From assembly GCA_050299435.1 (NCBI GenBank), contig JBNKVX010000026.1, forward strand, positions 1 to 42,626: 42,626 bases of DNA. The letters are read 5' to 3'. The DNA comes from 1162T-S-0a-05 sp050299435. GTDB taxonomy: Bacteria > Pseudomonadota > Gammaproteobacteria > Pseudomonadales > Cellvibrionaceae. How positions within the stretch are numbered: the stretch's first letter is position 1; the number at the start of each line of letters is the position of its first letter. A program made the position numbers and the translations under genes. Below are positions 16,596 to 25,718 of this stretch, piece by piece. The notes under the pieces were generated by a model, which was not told where the DNA came from, did no database searches, and saw only the letters and a program-made list of their open reading frames with translations.

Positions 16596-18674
16596 ATGTC
16601 TGAAGCGCTGATGCACCTGCTCGAACAAGCAGAACAACAAAAACTTGAAATGGAAATGCGTATTCTGCACGCGAAGAATTTAGAGCAGTTTAAAAATCAT
16701 GCTCCTCGAATATATGAGAGGATTTGTGACTACCAAGCAAGTAAGGTCGTTCTTAAACTGGATCCAAACAAAAAAATAAATCTGATTAACCTGGATACAC
16801 GTACCTGGTTTTACAATGACGTACCCTTATCGATTGTAAATCAACAAATAGATAGTTTTCGCGAAAATGCCAAAGTAAGAAAGTTTCATGTTGTTAAAAG
16901 CCCAGTGCAAAATGAAGAACACTTTCATATACGGGATTTAAACTACTTGCTTCACCTCTATGCGGAAAAAGAGGTTGAGCGTATCACGCACACGCCGAAA
17001 TTAATCACGAATCTTATTATTTCTGGTGTTGGCCTTGGTTATCATATCCCCTTATTGCTTAAAGAATTCAACATCAAAAACCTACTGATTTACGAGAACT
17101 GTCTCGATACCTTTTATGCTTCTTTATTCACCATTGATTGGGGACCAGTACTAAATCACTTTAGCCAAGCTCATCACTCAATTATCTTCTGTGTTGGAGT
17201 GGGGCCCGAAAAAGCTATGGAACACATTGAAAGCGCTATTCATAATCTCGGGCTACATACGCACATGTATAGCTTTATTTTTCGACACAGTAACCGCGCC
17301 TGCGAACGCGATTTTATTCTGACCTATAACAATGAAATTCGCTCTTTTATCGGCGGCCTGGGTTATTTTGATGACGAGCAAATCGGATTTGCTCACGCGT
17401 GGCATAACCTCAATTCAGAACACGCGGTTTTCAAAACAAAACCCAAAGCAAAACGCCTTGCCCGTCTTGTTATAGCTGGCAATGGCCCTTCGCTGGATAC
17501 ACATCAGGATTACCTGAAACAGCAACGGGAAAACCTCATTATCTTCTCTTGTGGAACAGCGCTCGCTTCACTAATTCGCATGGGCGTCAAGCCTGATTTC
17601 CACGTCGAAATGGAACGCCCCTCTTTCGTGGAAGATGCGTTAAACATTGGCACTACTCAGGAACAAAGGAAAGGTATCACTTTGTTGTGCCTCCACACTG
17701 TGTCTCCTTTAACCATTGGCTGCTTTGACGAAGCGTGTTTTGCAATAAAACCTAATGACGCCGGTAGCAATCTGGTACATCAGTATTTCTCTCCTGAGAA
17801 ATTGCCTGAATTAGGCTTCAGCAATCCAACCGTCACAAATTGCGCCCTTGCTTACGCACTCGCAATGGGCTTCAGGGACATCCATCTGGTTGGCGTTGAT
17901 CTTGGCATGCAAGAAGACGATAAACATCATTCAGTGAATAGTATATATCACGATATATCAACTGCTGCTGATATTGAAAACTACGGCACCACATTGAATC
18001 CTGATGACCGTTATCTTGAAGGAAATTTTGGTGGGAAAGTGCGTGTACCAACTGTATTAGACAACGCCCGCTCTTCAATGGAGCGCTTGCTTGAGCTCGC
18101 CACCGCAACAGTCAAAGGTTTTAACTGTGTCAATTCAAATAATGGCGTCAAAATTAAGAATGCACTCGCCTGCAAAGTCGAGGATTTAAGTTCAGCACCA
18201 GAAATAGACAAAGAACGGGAAGTTTCACGCATTAAGAAAGATCACTTCTTGAGAAAGAATAATAAAAGCTTTGGTGAACCAGACGACTATTTGAAGACTT
18301 TCAAACAATTTCAACCTGCCATGTATCTCGAAGTGGGTGTCCAGACAGAAGAACAGCTCTACCATGCAGCAGGGAAAATATTTTCAGCTCTACGAAGAGT
18401 GAGTGATCCAACTACTTTGTTTTTAGTTCGGGGTAGTATCAATTGTTTTCTCGGCGCCATTTTCGAAAATACACTTTATTGCTCGTCAAAAGAAGATTTC
18501 ATTGAACGTGTTCGCTTGGGTACGCGAGCTTATAACCATTTTATTAATTGTATTTATAAATTTATAAATGAAGACCCAATTAAAATAGACGATACAATAA
18601 ATACTTACATGCGTAAGACAGTAGAAGAAAAAAACAAGACAGTAGAGAAAGCAAATAAATCGCTCGCACATTAA
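16596..18674 (+). CDS. maf: Maf-type motility accessory factor (flagellin nonulosonate transferase)
   Basis: This 692-residue protein contains a DUF115/MAF_flag10 domain at about residues 270-470: LVIAGNGPSLDTH at 291-303, FSCGTALASLIRMGVKPDF near 317-335 followed by HVEMERPSFVEDA, and later HLVGVDLGMQEDDKHHS. An N-terminal region with an ISGVGLGYHIPLLL nucleotide-fold-like segment (142-155) and a helical C-terminal third complete the usual Maf architecture of 600-700 residues. Maf proteins are required to glycosylate flagellin with pseudaminic or legionaminic acid in Aeromonas, Campylobacter and Helicobacter. The adjacent pse operon and fliC make this the likely enzyme placing pseudaminic acid on flagellin Ser/Thr. 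No second maf gene is in the window. Confidence 0.9.
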   Translation: MSEALMHLLEQAEQQKLEMEMRILHAKNLEQFKNHAPRIYERICDYQASKVVLKLDPNKKINLINLDTRTWFYNDVPLSIVNQQIDSFRENAKVRKFHVVKSPVQNEEHFHIRDLNYLLHLYAEKEVERITHTPKLITNLIISGVGLGYHIPLLLKEFNIKNLLIYENCLDTFYASLFTIDWGPVLNHFSQAHHSIIFCVGVGPEKAMEHIESAIHNLGLHTHMYSFIFRHSNRACERDFILTYNNEIRSFIGGLGYFDDEQIGFAHAWHNLNSEHAVFKTKPKAKRLARLVIAGNGPSLDTHQDYLKQQRENLIIFSCGTALASLIRMGVKPDFHVEMERPSFVEDALNIGTTQEQRKGITLLCLHTVSPLTIGCFDEACFAIKPNDAGSNLVHQYFSPEKLPELGFSNPTVTNCALAYALAMGFRDIHLVGVDLGMQEDDKHHSVNSIYHDISTAADIENYGTTLNPDDRYLEGNFGGKVRVPTVLDNARSSMERLLELATATVKGFNCVNSNNGVKIKNALACKVEDLSSAPEIDKEREVSRIKKDHFLRKNNKSFGEPDDYLKTFKQFQPAMYLEVGVQTEEQLYHAAGKIFSALRRVSDPTTLFLVRGSINCFLGAIFENTLYCSSKEDFIERVRLGTRAYNHFINCIYKFINEDPIKIDDTINTYMRKTVEEKNKTVEKANKSLAH

Positions 18675-18723
18675 TATTATAAATTTGCTTAAGTATACTT
18701 GTACTCCAAATATTAAGCATAAA

Positions 18724-18748
18724 AAAACCCGGACGAAGCCGGGTTTTT
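18724..18748. terminator. Bidirectional intrinsic terminator between maf and fliC
   Basis: The stem AAAACCCGG / CCGGGTTTT with a six-base loop is flanked by A-runs on one side and T-runs on the other, so it can stop transcription from both directions. It sits 49 bases after the maf stop and 13 bases after the convergent fliC stop. Confidence 0.9.
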
Positions 18749-18761
18749 AGTCGACTCTTGC

Positions 18762-20483
18762 TTAGCCTTGAAGTAACGCCAGTACCTGTTGCGGTTGTGC
18801 ATTTGCCTGGGCCAACATAGCTTGCGAAGCTTGTTGCAGTACTTGTGCACGGCTCAATTCAGAAGTCTCTTTGGCAAAGTCAGCGTCAAGAATTCGTGAT
18901 CTAGCAGCAGAGGTTTTCTCAGAGACATTCGAGAGATTGGACATTGTAAAATCAAGACGATTGTTTATCGCACCTAGATCAGAGCGTGTCGAGTTGATTT
19001 GCTCCAGGGCCACATCAATGATATCGATCGATGCTTGCGCTCCTGCCGCCGTATCAATCTTGACGCCTGCCACTGAACCGGTGCCCTCAGCAGCATTCAT
19101 CTCCTGGAATCCGGTAATAGCAAACACGTTCGCGTCTGTTGCACCATCCCCGTATTTAATCTGTATGGGTGAGCCATCTGCGGATCGCAAGCCAATTTGA
19201 TCGGTCGTACCAGCGACTTCGAAGGCAACCACACCCGAATCATCAGCCACGTTGTTAATGGCTTCAATGACGAGATCAACTTGTGCCGCTGCACCTGTGG
19301 CAGCATCAATATCGCCCACAGCAACTCCATTGATTATTAGATCTCCTGAATTGATGGACGCGGTACCCGTTACAGCCATTCCAATCCAGTTGGAATTATT
19401 GTCCTGAAGATTTACACCGAGATCGTTCTGCTCAATTGAAGTAAGACCTGTTCCCGCCTCTATTTTTACGCCGCGATTATCACTGCTGGTATCCGTCAGT
19501 ACCAAACTGAATTCCGCAGATGCCAAGGTGCCTGTTGCTGCGGCCACGTCTGAGGTAATCGTTATGGTTTCGGCATTTACTGCCGTCAGTACCATTTTTC
19601 CATCACTGTTAAGTTTTGCATCCACTGCTGTTTCATTGTTGATTTTCGCAACCAATTCTTCCAGTGAAGAAGTGTTAGTGAGAGTATAGGTTTGGGTATT
19701 CCCATCGCCATCAACCAAGCTGAATACAAAATTTGAGCCTTCAGGTAATACGCCGTTTCCAGCTGTCGAAGCAACTACCGAAACCAGAGTAGAAGCTTCA
19801 GCGCCTTTACCATCCAAGTCAGAATTAATCGAAGCAAGCAACTGATTAACATTTGACGATCCCGTTAAGCTACTAATAGCCACATCATTAATTTGCAGTT
19901 CATCTCCACCAGCCAGAGTTGTAAATGCCGAAAGGCCTGAACTCACTTCACCGACGAAATCGCCTGAGTTACTTCCCAACGATGATGCGCTGAAGCCCTG
20001 AATTCCCAAATCGATTGTTTGATTCGCTTCAGAACCTACTTGAAGTGCAACATCACTCAAACTGCCATCCAATAAGGGCTGGCCGTTAAAGGTAGTGGAT
20101 TTGGCAATTCGATCCACTTCAGCTTTGAGTTGTTGTACTTCAGCATCCAGGGTCGACCTATCGACATCAGAATAAATTCCGTTAGCCGATTGGATGGCCA
20201 GCTCTCGCATCCGCTGCAAAATATTGGTTACCTCGTCGAGGGCTCCTTCTGCAGTTTGTATAAGTGACACACCATCATTTGCATTTCGAATAGCTTGGTT
20301 CAGCCCTCGAATTTGCGAGGTTTGTCTGTTGGATATAGCCAAGCCTGCAGCATCATCACGAGCGGTGTTTACACGCTTACCCGACGCGAGACGCTCCATG
20401 GCTTGTCTCATATCATTTCCCGATTGAACAAGTTGCCGCTGGGCATTTAACGCGGAAACGTTTGTGTTGATGACTAAAGGCAT
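18762..20483 (-). CDS. fliC: Flagellin
   Basis: This 573-residue filament subunit is exported through the flagellar type III system. The conserved D0/D1 ends are intact: N-terminal INTNVSALNAQRQL, RLASGKRVNTARDDAAGLAI and IQTAEGALDEVTNILQRM, and C-terminal IDVALEQINSTRSDLGAINNR (about 488-508) and the terminal LAQANAQPQQVLALLQG. The variable centre (about 175-475) contains two segments that look like flagellin hook IN motifs, near 193-220 (GDELQINDVAI) and 379-411 (GDLIINGVAVGDIDAAT), and is rich in Ser/Thr, the probable glycosylation surface. RBS ACAGGAGAA precedes the ATG at 20483. It is the only flagellin gene in this window. A perfect sigma-54 match lies upstream. Confidence 0.97.
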   Translation of the reverse strand: MPLVINTNVSALNAQRQLVQSGNDMRQAMERLASGKRVNTARDDAAGLAISNRQTSQIRGLNQAIRNANDGVSLIQTAEGALDEVTNILQRMRELAIQSANGIYSDVDRSTLDAEVQQLKAEVDRIAKSTTFNGQPLLDGSLSDVALQVGSEANQTIDLGIQGFSASSLGSNSGDFVGEVSSGLSAFTTLAGGDELQINDVAISSLTGSSNVNQLLASINSDLDGKGAEASTLVSVVASTAGNGVLPEGSNFVFSLVDGDGNTQTYTLTNTSSLEELVAKINNETAVDAKLNSDGKMVLTAVNAETITITSDVAAATGTLASAEFSLVLTDTSSDNRGVKIEAGTGLTSIEQNDLGVNLQDNNSNWIGMAVTGTASINSGDLIINGVAVGDIDAATGAAAQVDLVIEAINNVADDSGVVAFEVAGTTDQIGLRSADGSPIQIKYGDGATDANVFAITGFQEMNAAEGTGSVAGVKIDTAAGAQASIDIIDVALEQINSTRSDLGAINNRLDFTMSNLSNVSEKTSAARSRILDADFAKETSELSRAQVLQQASQAMLAQANAQPQQVLALLQG

Positions 20484-20570
20484 AACATTTCTCCTGTAAC
20501 GCGAGAGTCACGATTGTTCTTCCAATTACAAACCGCCAGTCATATAAAACGGTTTTATCAATTTGAAAAT

Positions 20571-20586
20571 TGCAACCACTGTGCCA
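20571..20586 (-). promoter_or_regulatory. Sigma-54 promoter of fliC
   Basis: On the minus strand TGGCAC, 5 bases, TTGCA, a perfect -24/-12 consensus. The predicted start near 20560 gives a leader of about 77 bases. No convincing sigma-28 promoter (TAAAGTTT-N11-GCCGATAA) is visible between 20484 and 20640. Confidence 0.85.
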
Positions 20587-20640
20587 AGTGAGAAATTTGC
20601 CGGTTTTGACGTATTTTTCTATGTTTTTTTAAATTTATTT

Positions 20641-20687
20641 TTAAAAAGCGGCAAGTTTTGTTCTTTAAGTTTGACAATGTTTGCCGC
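20641..20687 (-). terminator. Possible terminator upstream of the fliC promoter
   Basis: On the minus strand GCGGCAA (20687-20681) pairs with TTGCCGC (20654-20648) and is followed by TTTTTAAAAA. The stem is 7 pairs with a long 26-base loop, so efficiency is uncertain. The position would end flgKL transcripts before the fliC promoter. Confidence 0.4.
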
Positions 20688-20714
20688 TTGATCGAAATGA
20701 TTGGTCGCGAGTAC

Positions 20715-20829
20715 AGATTTATGCGGGAGGGTGAGGTCTATGAAACCTTCGGAGGCAGGATGCCGATGCTGAGTGTACAGGGATGTATTCAAAGCGAGTT
20801 TCATAGACCTCACCCTCTCGCATAAATCT
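20715..20829 (+). repeat. Dispersed hairpin repeat, copy 1
   Basis: The 51-base core lies at 20747-20797, beginning CTTCGGAGGCAGGA and containing TACAGGGATGTATTC. It is flanked by arms 20715-20746 and 20798-20829 that are complementary at 31 of 32 positions. The arm sequence (inner end TCTATGAAAC) differs from that of copies 2 and 3. It sits behind the flgL 3' end. Confidence 0.9.
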
Positions 20830-20949
20830 AAGCAGAATTACGATTGGATGCTTTAATAAAAAGTGAAGAGAACCCACGAAAAACTCGGACAAAACCCTGA
20901 GTGCAAGGTAGCGACTGTAAAAACAAATATAAAGCAGTTAGAAATATAA

Positions 20950-22545
20950 TTATATTTGTGCAAATAAGGTTAAACGACTAACCCGAATAAACGAAGCCTG
21001 TGCAGCTTCTAAAATTAAAGTCTGTGCCGACAATCGGGTTGAGGCTTCAGCGTAATCAGTATCACGGAGTTCCGCCATAATTTCGCTTGTAACCAACTCC
21101 GAATCCAAATGTAAGGACCGCGTACTTTCCAGCGTATTGGTACGCGCACCAATTTTTGCGCGAATATCGAGGACGCTGGTTTGCGCGTTACCCAAGTTGG
21201 CCAGTGTTTGCCCAACTGTGGTTTCCAGGTAATCACGGCTGTCCTGGCTACCATCATAATTTTTCATTGCCAAACTGAAACGCGCCAGTATCGTCAGCAC
21301 ATCCTGTTTATTACTGGAGTCAACAAAAAAGCGATCGCCTGTCTGACTCAATTGACCATCAACAGAGCTAGAGCCTCCACTTGTATTTATTCCCATTACG
21401 CCATCGATGTTGGCACTACCATTGGCAATAGTAAAATTGATACCCGCCGGAGATCGTATTCCGCCGTTATCTGCAACTAAACCCAAGCTGGCCAAGGCTG
21501 CGGCATTACCATTGGCCACGTCATTCAGATTAGTCACCAAATCTGCAAGGTTAGTGATATTTGCATCCAAAGTGAGTACTTCAGTTCGCCCACCCGCTGT
21601 AATCGTAAACGTTTCTGCTGCTGCAAAATTAAATGAAAAACTGGCAGCGCCGTCTATACCATAGTTTCGCGTCGCGACAGTGGCAGGTGTTCCCGAATCC
21701 GGTTGCCCGGAAATATGAAACCGCACTCCCATTACTTCGATATTGCCACCCGGAGTGTAAACCTGATTTGCAACCAACACTCGCCCCGTCGATTTTTCTG
21801 TCGCCGTATAATTTTTCCCCGGTGGTACAATGGCCGTATCCGCATTAAAACTGATAACTATGTCTTCCGGATAAAAATCATCGTAGAGTTCTTGATCAAA
21901 AACTTCGCCTACCGAAATTTGAGCACCAGGAACTGAAGTGTTTCTCGGGCTTGCATAATTATAAATTGTGTTGTGATCGCTCTCGACATTGACGAATGCG
22001 TCTTTCCCGGAATCACTGGAGGCGATAGTCGTATTATTCGCAATTTTTATAAATTGTTGACCTTCATCTCCGTTATATCGAAATCCGCTTTGACTGCTTC
22101 CGGTGAAAGGCTCTGCCGTACTTTGAAAACCACCAAATATATAGTCACCGTTTGCATTTCGAGTATTTAATAAATCCTGCAATTCATCCAAACGCGAATC
22201 TACTTCGCTAGCTAAAGCGCGATACTCATTCACACCCATAGTTGCGGTATTCCCCGCTTGAACTCCTAGTTCCTGCATACGTTGAATCAAATTATTAACA
22301 CTGTCCAGGACAAACTCTTCGACGGTGAGGTTGTTTTGTGCGATATCGATGTTGTTTTGATATTGCTTAATACTGGCGAGCTCATCAGTTAACTGCATGA
22401 TTTTTGTCGAAGCAACTGGGTCATCAGAAGGATGCAGAACGCGGCGTCCTGTAGACAATTGCTCCTGCGTTTTAATCATGGCCTCATTGGCGTCCGCCAT
22501 ACTACGGTTTGCAATATTAAATATTTGGATCGTTGAGATTCTCAT
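20950..22545 (-). CDS. flgL: Flagellar hook-filament junction protein FlgL (HAP3)
   Basis: This 531-residue hook-associated protein forms the outer junction layer between FlgK and the filament. Conserved N-terminal features are MRISTIQIFN, LSTGRRVLHPSDDPVAS and the coiled NNIDIAQNNLTVEEFVLDS segment. The C-terminus (about 450-531) has the DIRAKIGARTNTLES and LRDTDYAEASTRLS region, typical of FlgL/flagellin ends. The protein is longer than the usual 310-420 residues because of a central beta-rich insert (about 200-420) containing FTITAGGRTEVLTLDANITN. It starts 2 bases after the flgK stop, so the two genes are cotranscribed. Confidence 0.93.
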   Translation of the reverse strand: MRISTIQIFNIANRSMADANEAMIKTQEQLSTGRRVLHPSDDPVASTKIMQLTDELASIKQYQNNIDIAQNNLTVEEFVLDSVNNLIQRMQELGVQAGNTATMGVNEYRALASEVDSRLDELQDLLNTRNANGDYIFGGFQSTAEPFTGSSQSGFRYNGDEGQQFIKIANNTTIASSDSGKDAFVNVESDHNTIYNYASPRNTSVPGAQISVGEVFDQELYDDFYPEDIVISFNADTAIVPPGKNYTATEKSTGRVLVANQVYTPGGNIEVMGVRFHISGQPDSGTPATVATRNYGIDGAASFSFNFAAAETFTITAGGRTEVLTLDANITNLADLVTNLNDVANGNAAALASLGLVADNGGIRSPAGINFTIANGSANIDGVMGINTSGGSSSVDGQLSQTGDRFFVDSSNKQDVLTILARFSLAMKNYDGSQDSRDYLETTVGQTLANLGNAQTSVLDIRAKIGARTNTLESTRSLHLDSELVTSEIMAELRDTDYAEASTRLSAQTLILEAAQASFIRVSRLTLFAQI

Positions 22546-22547
22546 AA

Positions 22548-25500
22548 TTAAAACGCTCCAAGTAAACGGTCAAACAAATCTCTAGCAACAGAAATTACCT
22601 GGGCATTGGCAGAAAACATCTGCTCGAAGCGAATTAAATCTGCCGCTTCTTCATCCAGATTAACAGCTGATATCGAATCCCTTCTTTGCTGAGATTGTTT
22701 CAGTACTTGATCTGCCGCATCCTTGTTAGTGATGATTGAAGCAGTTTCAATCCCAACTCGCTCGACAATAGTGCCGTAGGCTTCACCATAACTTTCGACA
22801 CCGCCATTTATTGTTCCCTGGTTTTCCAAGTCAACAAATCGCAAGGCATTTCGGTTATCAAAGGATCCATCATTATTAAATTCTAATGTGAAAGAATCGC
22901 CTGTTTGTGGAATGCCATTTAAAGAGGCTTGAATACCAAAATAAGCAGACTTTGCAAAATCAATTGCAGTGGTATCTCCAAATAACATGCTATCAGGAGG
23001 AAAAGTACTTAAACTCAGGCCATCGGCCAAGGTGACATCAATCACACCGCCAACCAACAAATTGTTTTGCACCGCAGCGCTACTGCTTTGCAAACGACTT
23101 GCTGCATTTGTGCCGTCACCAACGTCGAGGTATTCTCCACTTAAGCCCGTAAAACCGATATTTAAGTCATCACCCAGTGTGCTATATATCCGCAACTCCA
23201 AATTTCCGTTAACAGGGTCTTGAGCTGCCGTCGCATAGATACTGTTTGAAGAAAAGTAATCCAGGGAATTAATTCTATCAGCGAGATATTGTTGAAACTC
23301 CTGTACTTCCGTTTGTGGATTTGGAATTCCCGCAACTAATACACGATCTCCCGTAACGAGATCATCCTCGTATTCGAGTAAATCCTGACCATTCAGTGTA
23401 ATTTGAACAGGCTCGTTCATAGAGATTTGAAAATTAGACAATTCCGCATAGGTCAACGCATTTGCAGAGACACCCGGAATATTACTTAATGCGCTGGCAG
23501 TTTGACGCGCTGTGGCATTAAGTTGGGTAAAAATATTGTAGCTGGTTGGTGCCACACTTGAACTTGTCGATGCTTCCGTAATAGTTATGGCTTCAGCTGG
23601 ATAACGATTTGTCTTTACGCCAAATCCACTCAATCCATCGGCATTACCCACAGTCGTAAAAGGTGCACCTGTACTGATGCTAAAACCCAACAAGCTATCC
23701 GCTGCACTGGGGCCGGCAGGGCCAACATAATTCTGTAATGTCACATCACCATCGCCAGGTGTAAGTCGACGAAATGCAAGCGTATTTGTGCCACTGCCGT
23801 TGTCAACAATCACAGCTCGCACATCACTGGTTCCAAGCTGAGAATTGATTTCAGCTAGCAAGCTTGCATTATCAAGAATAGCTGCATTCGAAATGCTTAC
23901 GGTCACGCTTGAGTTAGCCGCACCACCCAAAGTATTTGATACAACTACATCAAACGAAAATTGATTAGCACCACTAAAATCACTGACAGTAAAATCGGGA
24001 GCAAGCGCACCGGCAACCTGAATTGCTGCGTTACTAGCAGGCGTTCTACCAACAGGCAAACCAATAAAATCCCCCTTCGTACTCACAATCATTGCACCAG
24101 GGTCTTCTGAAAATATTTCGTTAGACACACCCGGAACAAATCTTTGATTACGTAGCGGCGGATCCAGATCAACCGGGCGCCCTGGGTCACTCGCGTCAAG
24201 CACATCATAGGTGTAGGGTGTAGTAAAACGAACCATCAACGGAGGATTCATTTCTCCAGGGACAGAAAATAAAGGTAAGGGATTACCGTCCACATCCGTT
24301 ATGGCCAACACTTCTCCCTGTGAAAGGGTGCCAGTGCCCAGGTTTCCCAGTAAGGCATCGGCACGAAGTGGGCTTGAAAATGCAATTTCCTGAGCAGAAA
24401 TTAAACTCGAAGAGATATCCCGCCCACCGTAGCGCACGGGTAAAAGTTTGAAGGTATCGCCGTTGTTAAACGTTCCGCCTTCAAAAACCAGTTCCATCCC
24501 GTCAAAAGTAGTGGAAAAGGGAAATCCACCGGATAAAATACCTGTAGAAACTATGGCACCATCGTCGAGACGCTCTACGCGAAATAGTCCGCCCTGTGAA
24601 ACGCTAACCTCGTAATCACTGACAGTAAGTTGTTGTCCGTCAATAATATTTAAGAGCATTTGCCCATTTTGAGGTGGCGCATTTTCTGAATTTGCAACCA
24701 CACGATCACGGGATATATCTACATCGTTAACGTCGTTAAAAAATAATCCACCAAACTGATTGTTAAGGTTGATCCCCATCTGATGGACCTGATTAAACGA
24801 ATCAGCCAACACCACAGCGATTCGCCCAAACTCGTTATAGGTGCTGGACATTGTCGAATCACGAAAATCCAGCAGCCCACCTACGATGCCTCCAGAAATT
24901 TTGTCTGTCACAACTTGTCCACCGACATCGTCAACAAACATAATATCCATTTTGGTCGCATCCGCCTCGCTAGCAACTAAACTCAACTCCCTGGACTGAG
25001 TTCCGACAACCAGGTTTTGTCCACTGCCGATGACTATATTAATTTGGCCGTTTCCTTGATCGTAAGTGGTAAGCGATACCAATTCTGAAAGCGTACGCAA
25101 TGCTTCATCGCGCTGATCAAGTAAATCATTTGGAGAAGCCCCGTTACCAACACCAATCGCATCAGATATTTTTAGATTTAAATTCGCTATATTTGCGGAT
25201 AATGCATTTATCTGTTCAACGGCAGAAGAAAGTTGGTCGTTAATGCCGCTCTCAATAGTTTCAAAACGACCGTATAACGTATTAAAACGATCCGCCAGAT
25301 TGTCGGCCTCACTGATAATCAACTGTCGCGCAGGAATTGAAGTTGGATCGTCAGCACCATTTTGCATTGCAGCAAAAAATGTTTCCAAAGCACTGGACAA
25401 ACCTGTTGAAGCATCAGCCAACAAGCCATCAAGTAAAGTAATATTGTCGTAATTGGCTTCCAGCCCTTTAAACAAACTGGTATCCTGGCGTAATTGCTCA

Positions 25501-25718
25501 GTAACAAATTGGTTGACTATGCGCGTTATACTTTCAACGTTGGCACCATTACCCAAGTAACCACCTGATTGCAAGGTGGCGGGATTAGTGACAACTTCCA
25601 CGCGCTGACGACTGTAACCTTCAACTCCAGCATTTGCGATATTGTGACCAGTTGTACTTAGATGGGTTTGACTGACTTTTAAACCCGTTACGCTGATACC
25701 AAGCAAGTCAGAAGTCAT
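22548..25718 (-). CDS. flgK: Flagellar hook-associated protein FlgK (HAP1), very large
   Basis: At 1056 residues this is far longer than the usual 450-680. N-terminal LLGISVTGLKVSQTHLSTTG and HNIANAGVEGYSRQRV are canonical FlgK, as are the helical region to about 330 (NDLLDQRDEALRTLSELV near 197-214) and the C-terminal LDEEAADLIRFEQMFSANAQ near 1021-1040. Between them lie about 600 residues of beta-rich inserts. Residues ~576-915 resemble ~208-518 of FlgE encoded downstream of the same cluster (see finding). It forms the first hook-filament junction layer. It overlaps flgJ by an ATGA junction. Confidence 0.95.
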   Translation of the reverse strand: MTSDLLGISVTGLKVSQTHLSTTGHNIANAGVEGYSRQRVEVVTNPATLQSGGYLGNGANVESITRIVNQFVTEQLRQDTSLFKGLEANYDNITLLDGLLADASTGLSSALETFFAAMQNGADDPTSIPARQLIISEADNLADRFNTLYGRFETIESGINDQLSSAVEQINALSANIANLNLKISDAIGVGNGASPNDLLDQRDEALRTLSELVSLTTYDQGNGQINIVIGSGQNLVVGTQSRELSLVASEADATKMDIMFVDDVGGQVVTDKISGGIVGGLLDFRDSTMSSTYNEFGRIAVVLADSFNQVHQMGINLNNQFGGLFFNDVNDVDISRDRVVANSENAPPQNGQMLLNIIDGQQLTVSDYEVSVSQGGLFRVERLDDGAIVSTGILSGGFPFSTTFDGMELVFEGGTFNNGDTFKLLPVRYGGRDISSSLISAQEIAFSSPLRADALLGNLGTGTLSQGEVLAITDVDGNPLPLFSVPGEMNPPLMVRFTTPYTYDVLDASDPGRPVDLDPPLRNQRFVPGVSNEIFSEDPGAMIVSTKGDFIGLPVGRTPASNAAIQVAGALAPDFTVSDFSGANQFSFDVVVSNTLGGAANSSVTVSISNAAILDNASLLAEINSQLGTSDVRAVIVDNGSGTNTLAFRRLTPGDGDVTLQNYVGPAGPSAADSLLGFSISTGAPFTTVGNADGLSGFGVKTNRYPAEAITITEASTSSSVAPTSYNIFTQLNATARQTASALSNIPGVSANALTYAELSNFQISMNEPVQITLNGQDLLEYEDDLVTGDRVLVAGIPNPQTEVQEFQQYLADRINSLDYFSSNSIYATAAQDPVNGNLELRIYSTLGDDLNIGFTGLSGEYLDVGDGTNAASRLQSSSAAVQNNLLVGGVIDVTLADGLSLSTFPPDSMLFGDTTAIDFAKSAYFGIQASLNGIPQTGDSFTLEFNNDGSFDNRNALRFVDLENQGTINGGVESYGEAYGTIVERVGIETASIITNKDAADQVLKQSQQRRDSISAVNLDEEAADLIRFEQMFSANAQVISVARDLFDRLLGAF

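Larger units (their letters stand above)
20484..20949. other. Intergenic region flgL-fliC (466 bases, no gene)
   Basis: Read toward fliC, the region holds: about 120 bases after the flgL stop with nothing I recognise, repeat copy 1 (20829-20715), a terminator-like hairpin (20687-20641), the fliC sigma-54 promoter (20586-20571), and the fliC leader and ribosome binding site. I find no supportable coding frame. Confidence 0.7.

Noticed and set aside
20619..20813. Small minus-strand frame of 64 codons upstream of fliC
   Set aside because: It is built from repeat copy 1 and the terminator-like region. The same peptide-like string appears in the other copies because of the repeat core, not because of coding.
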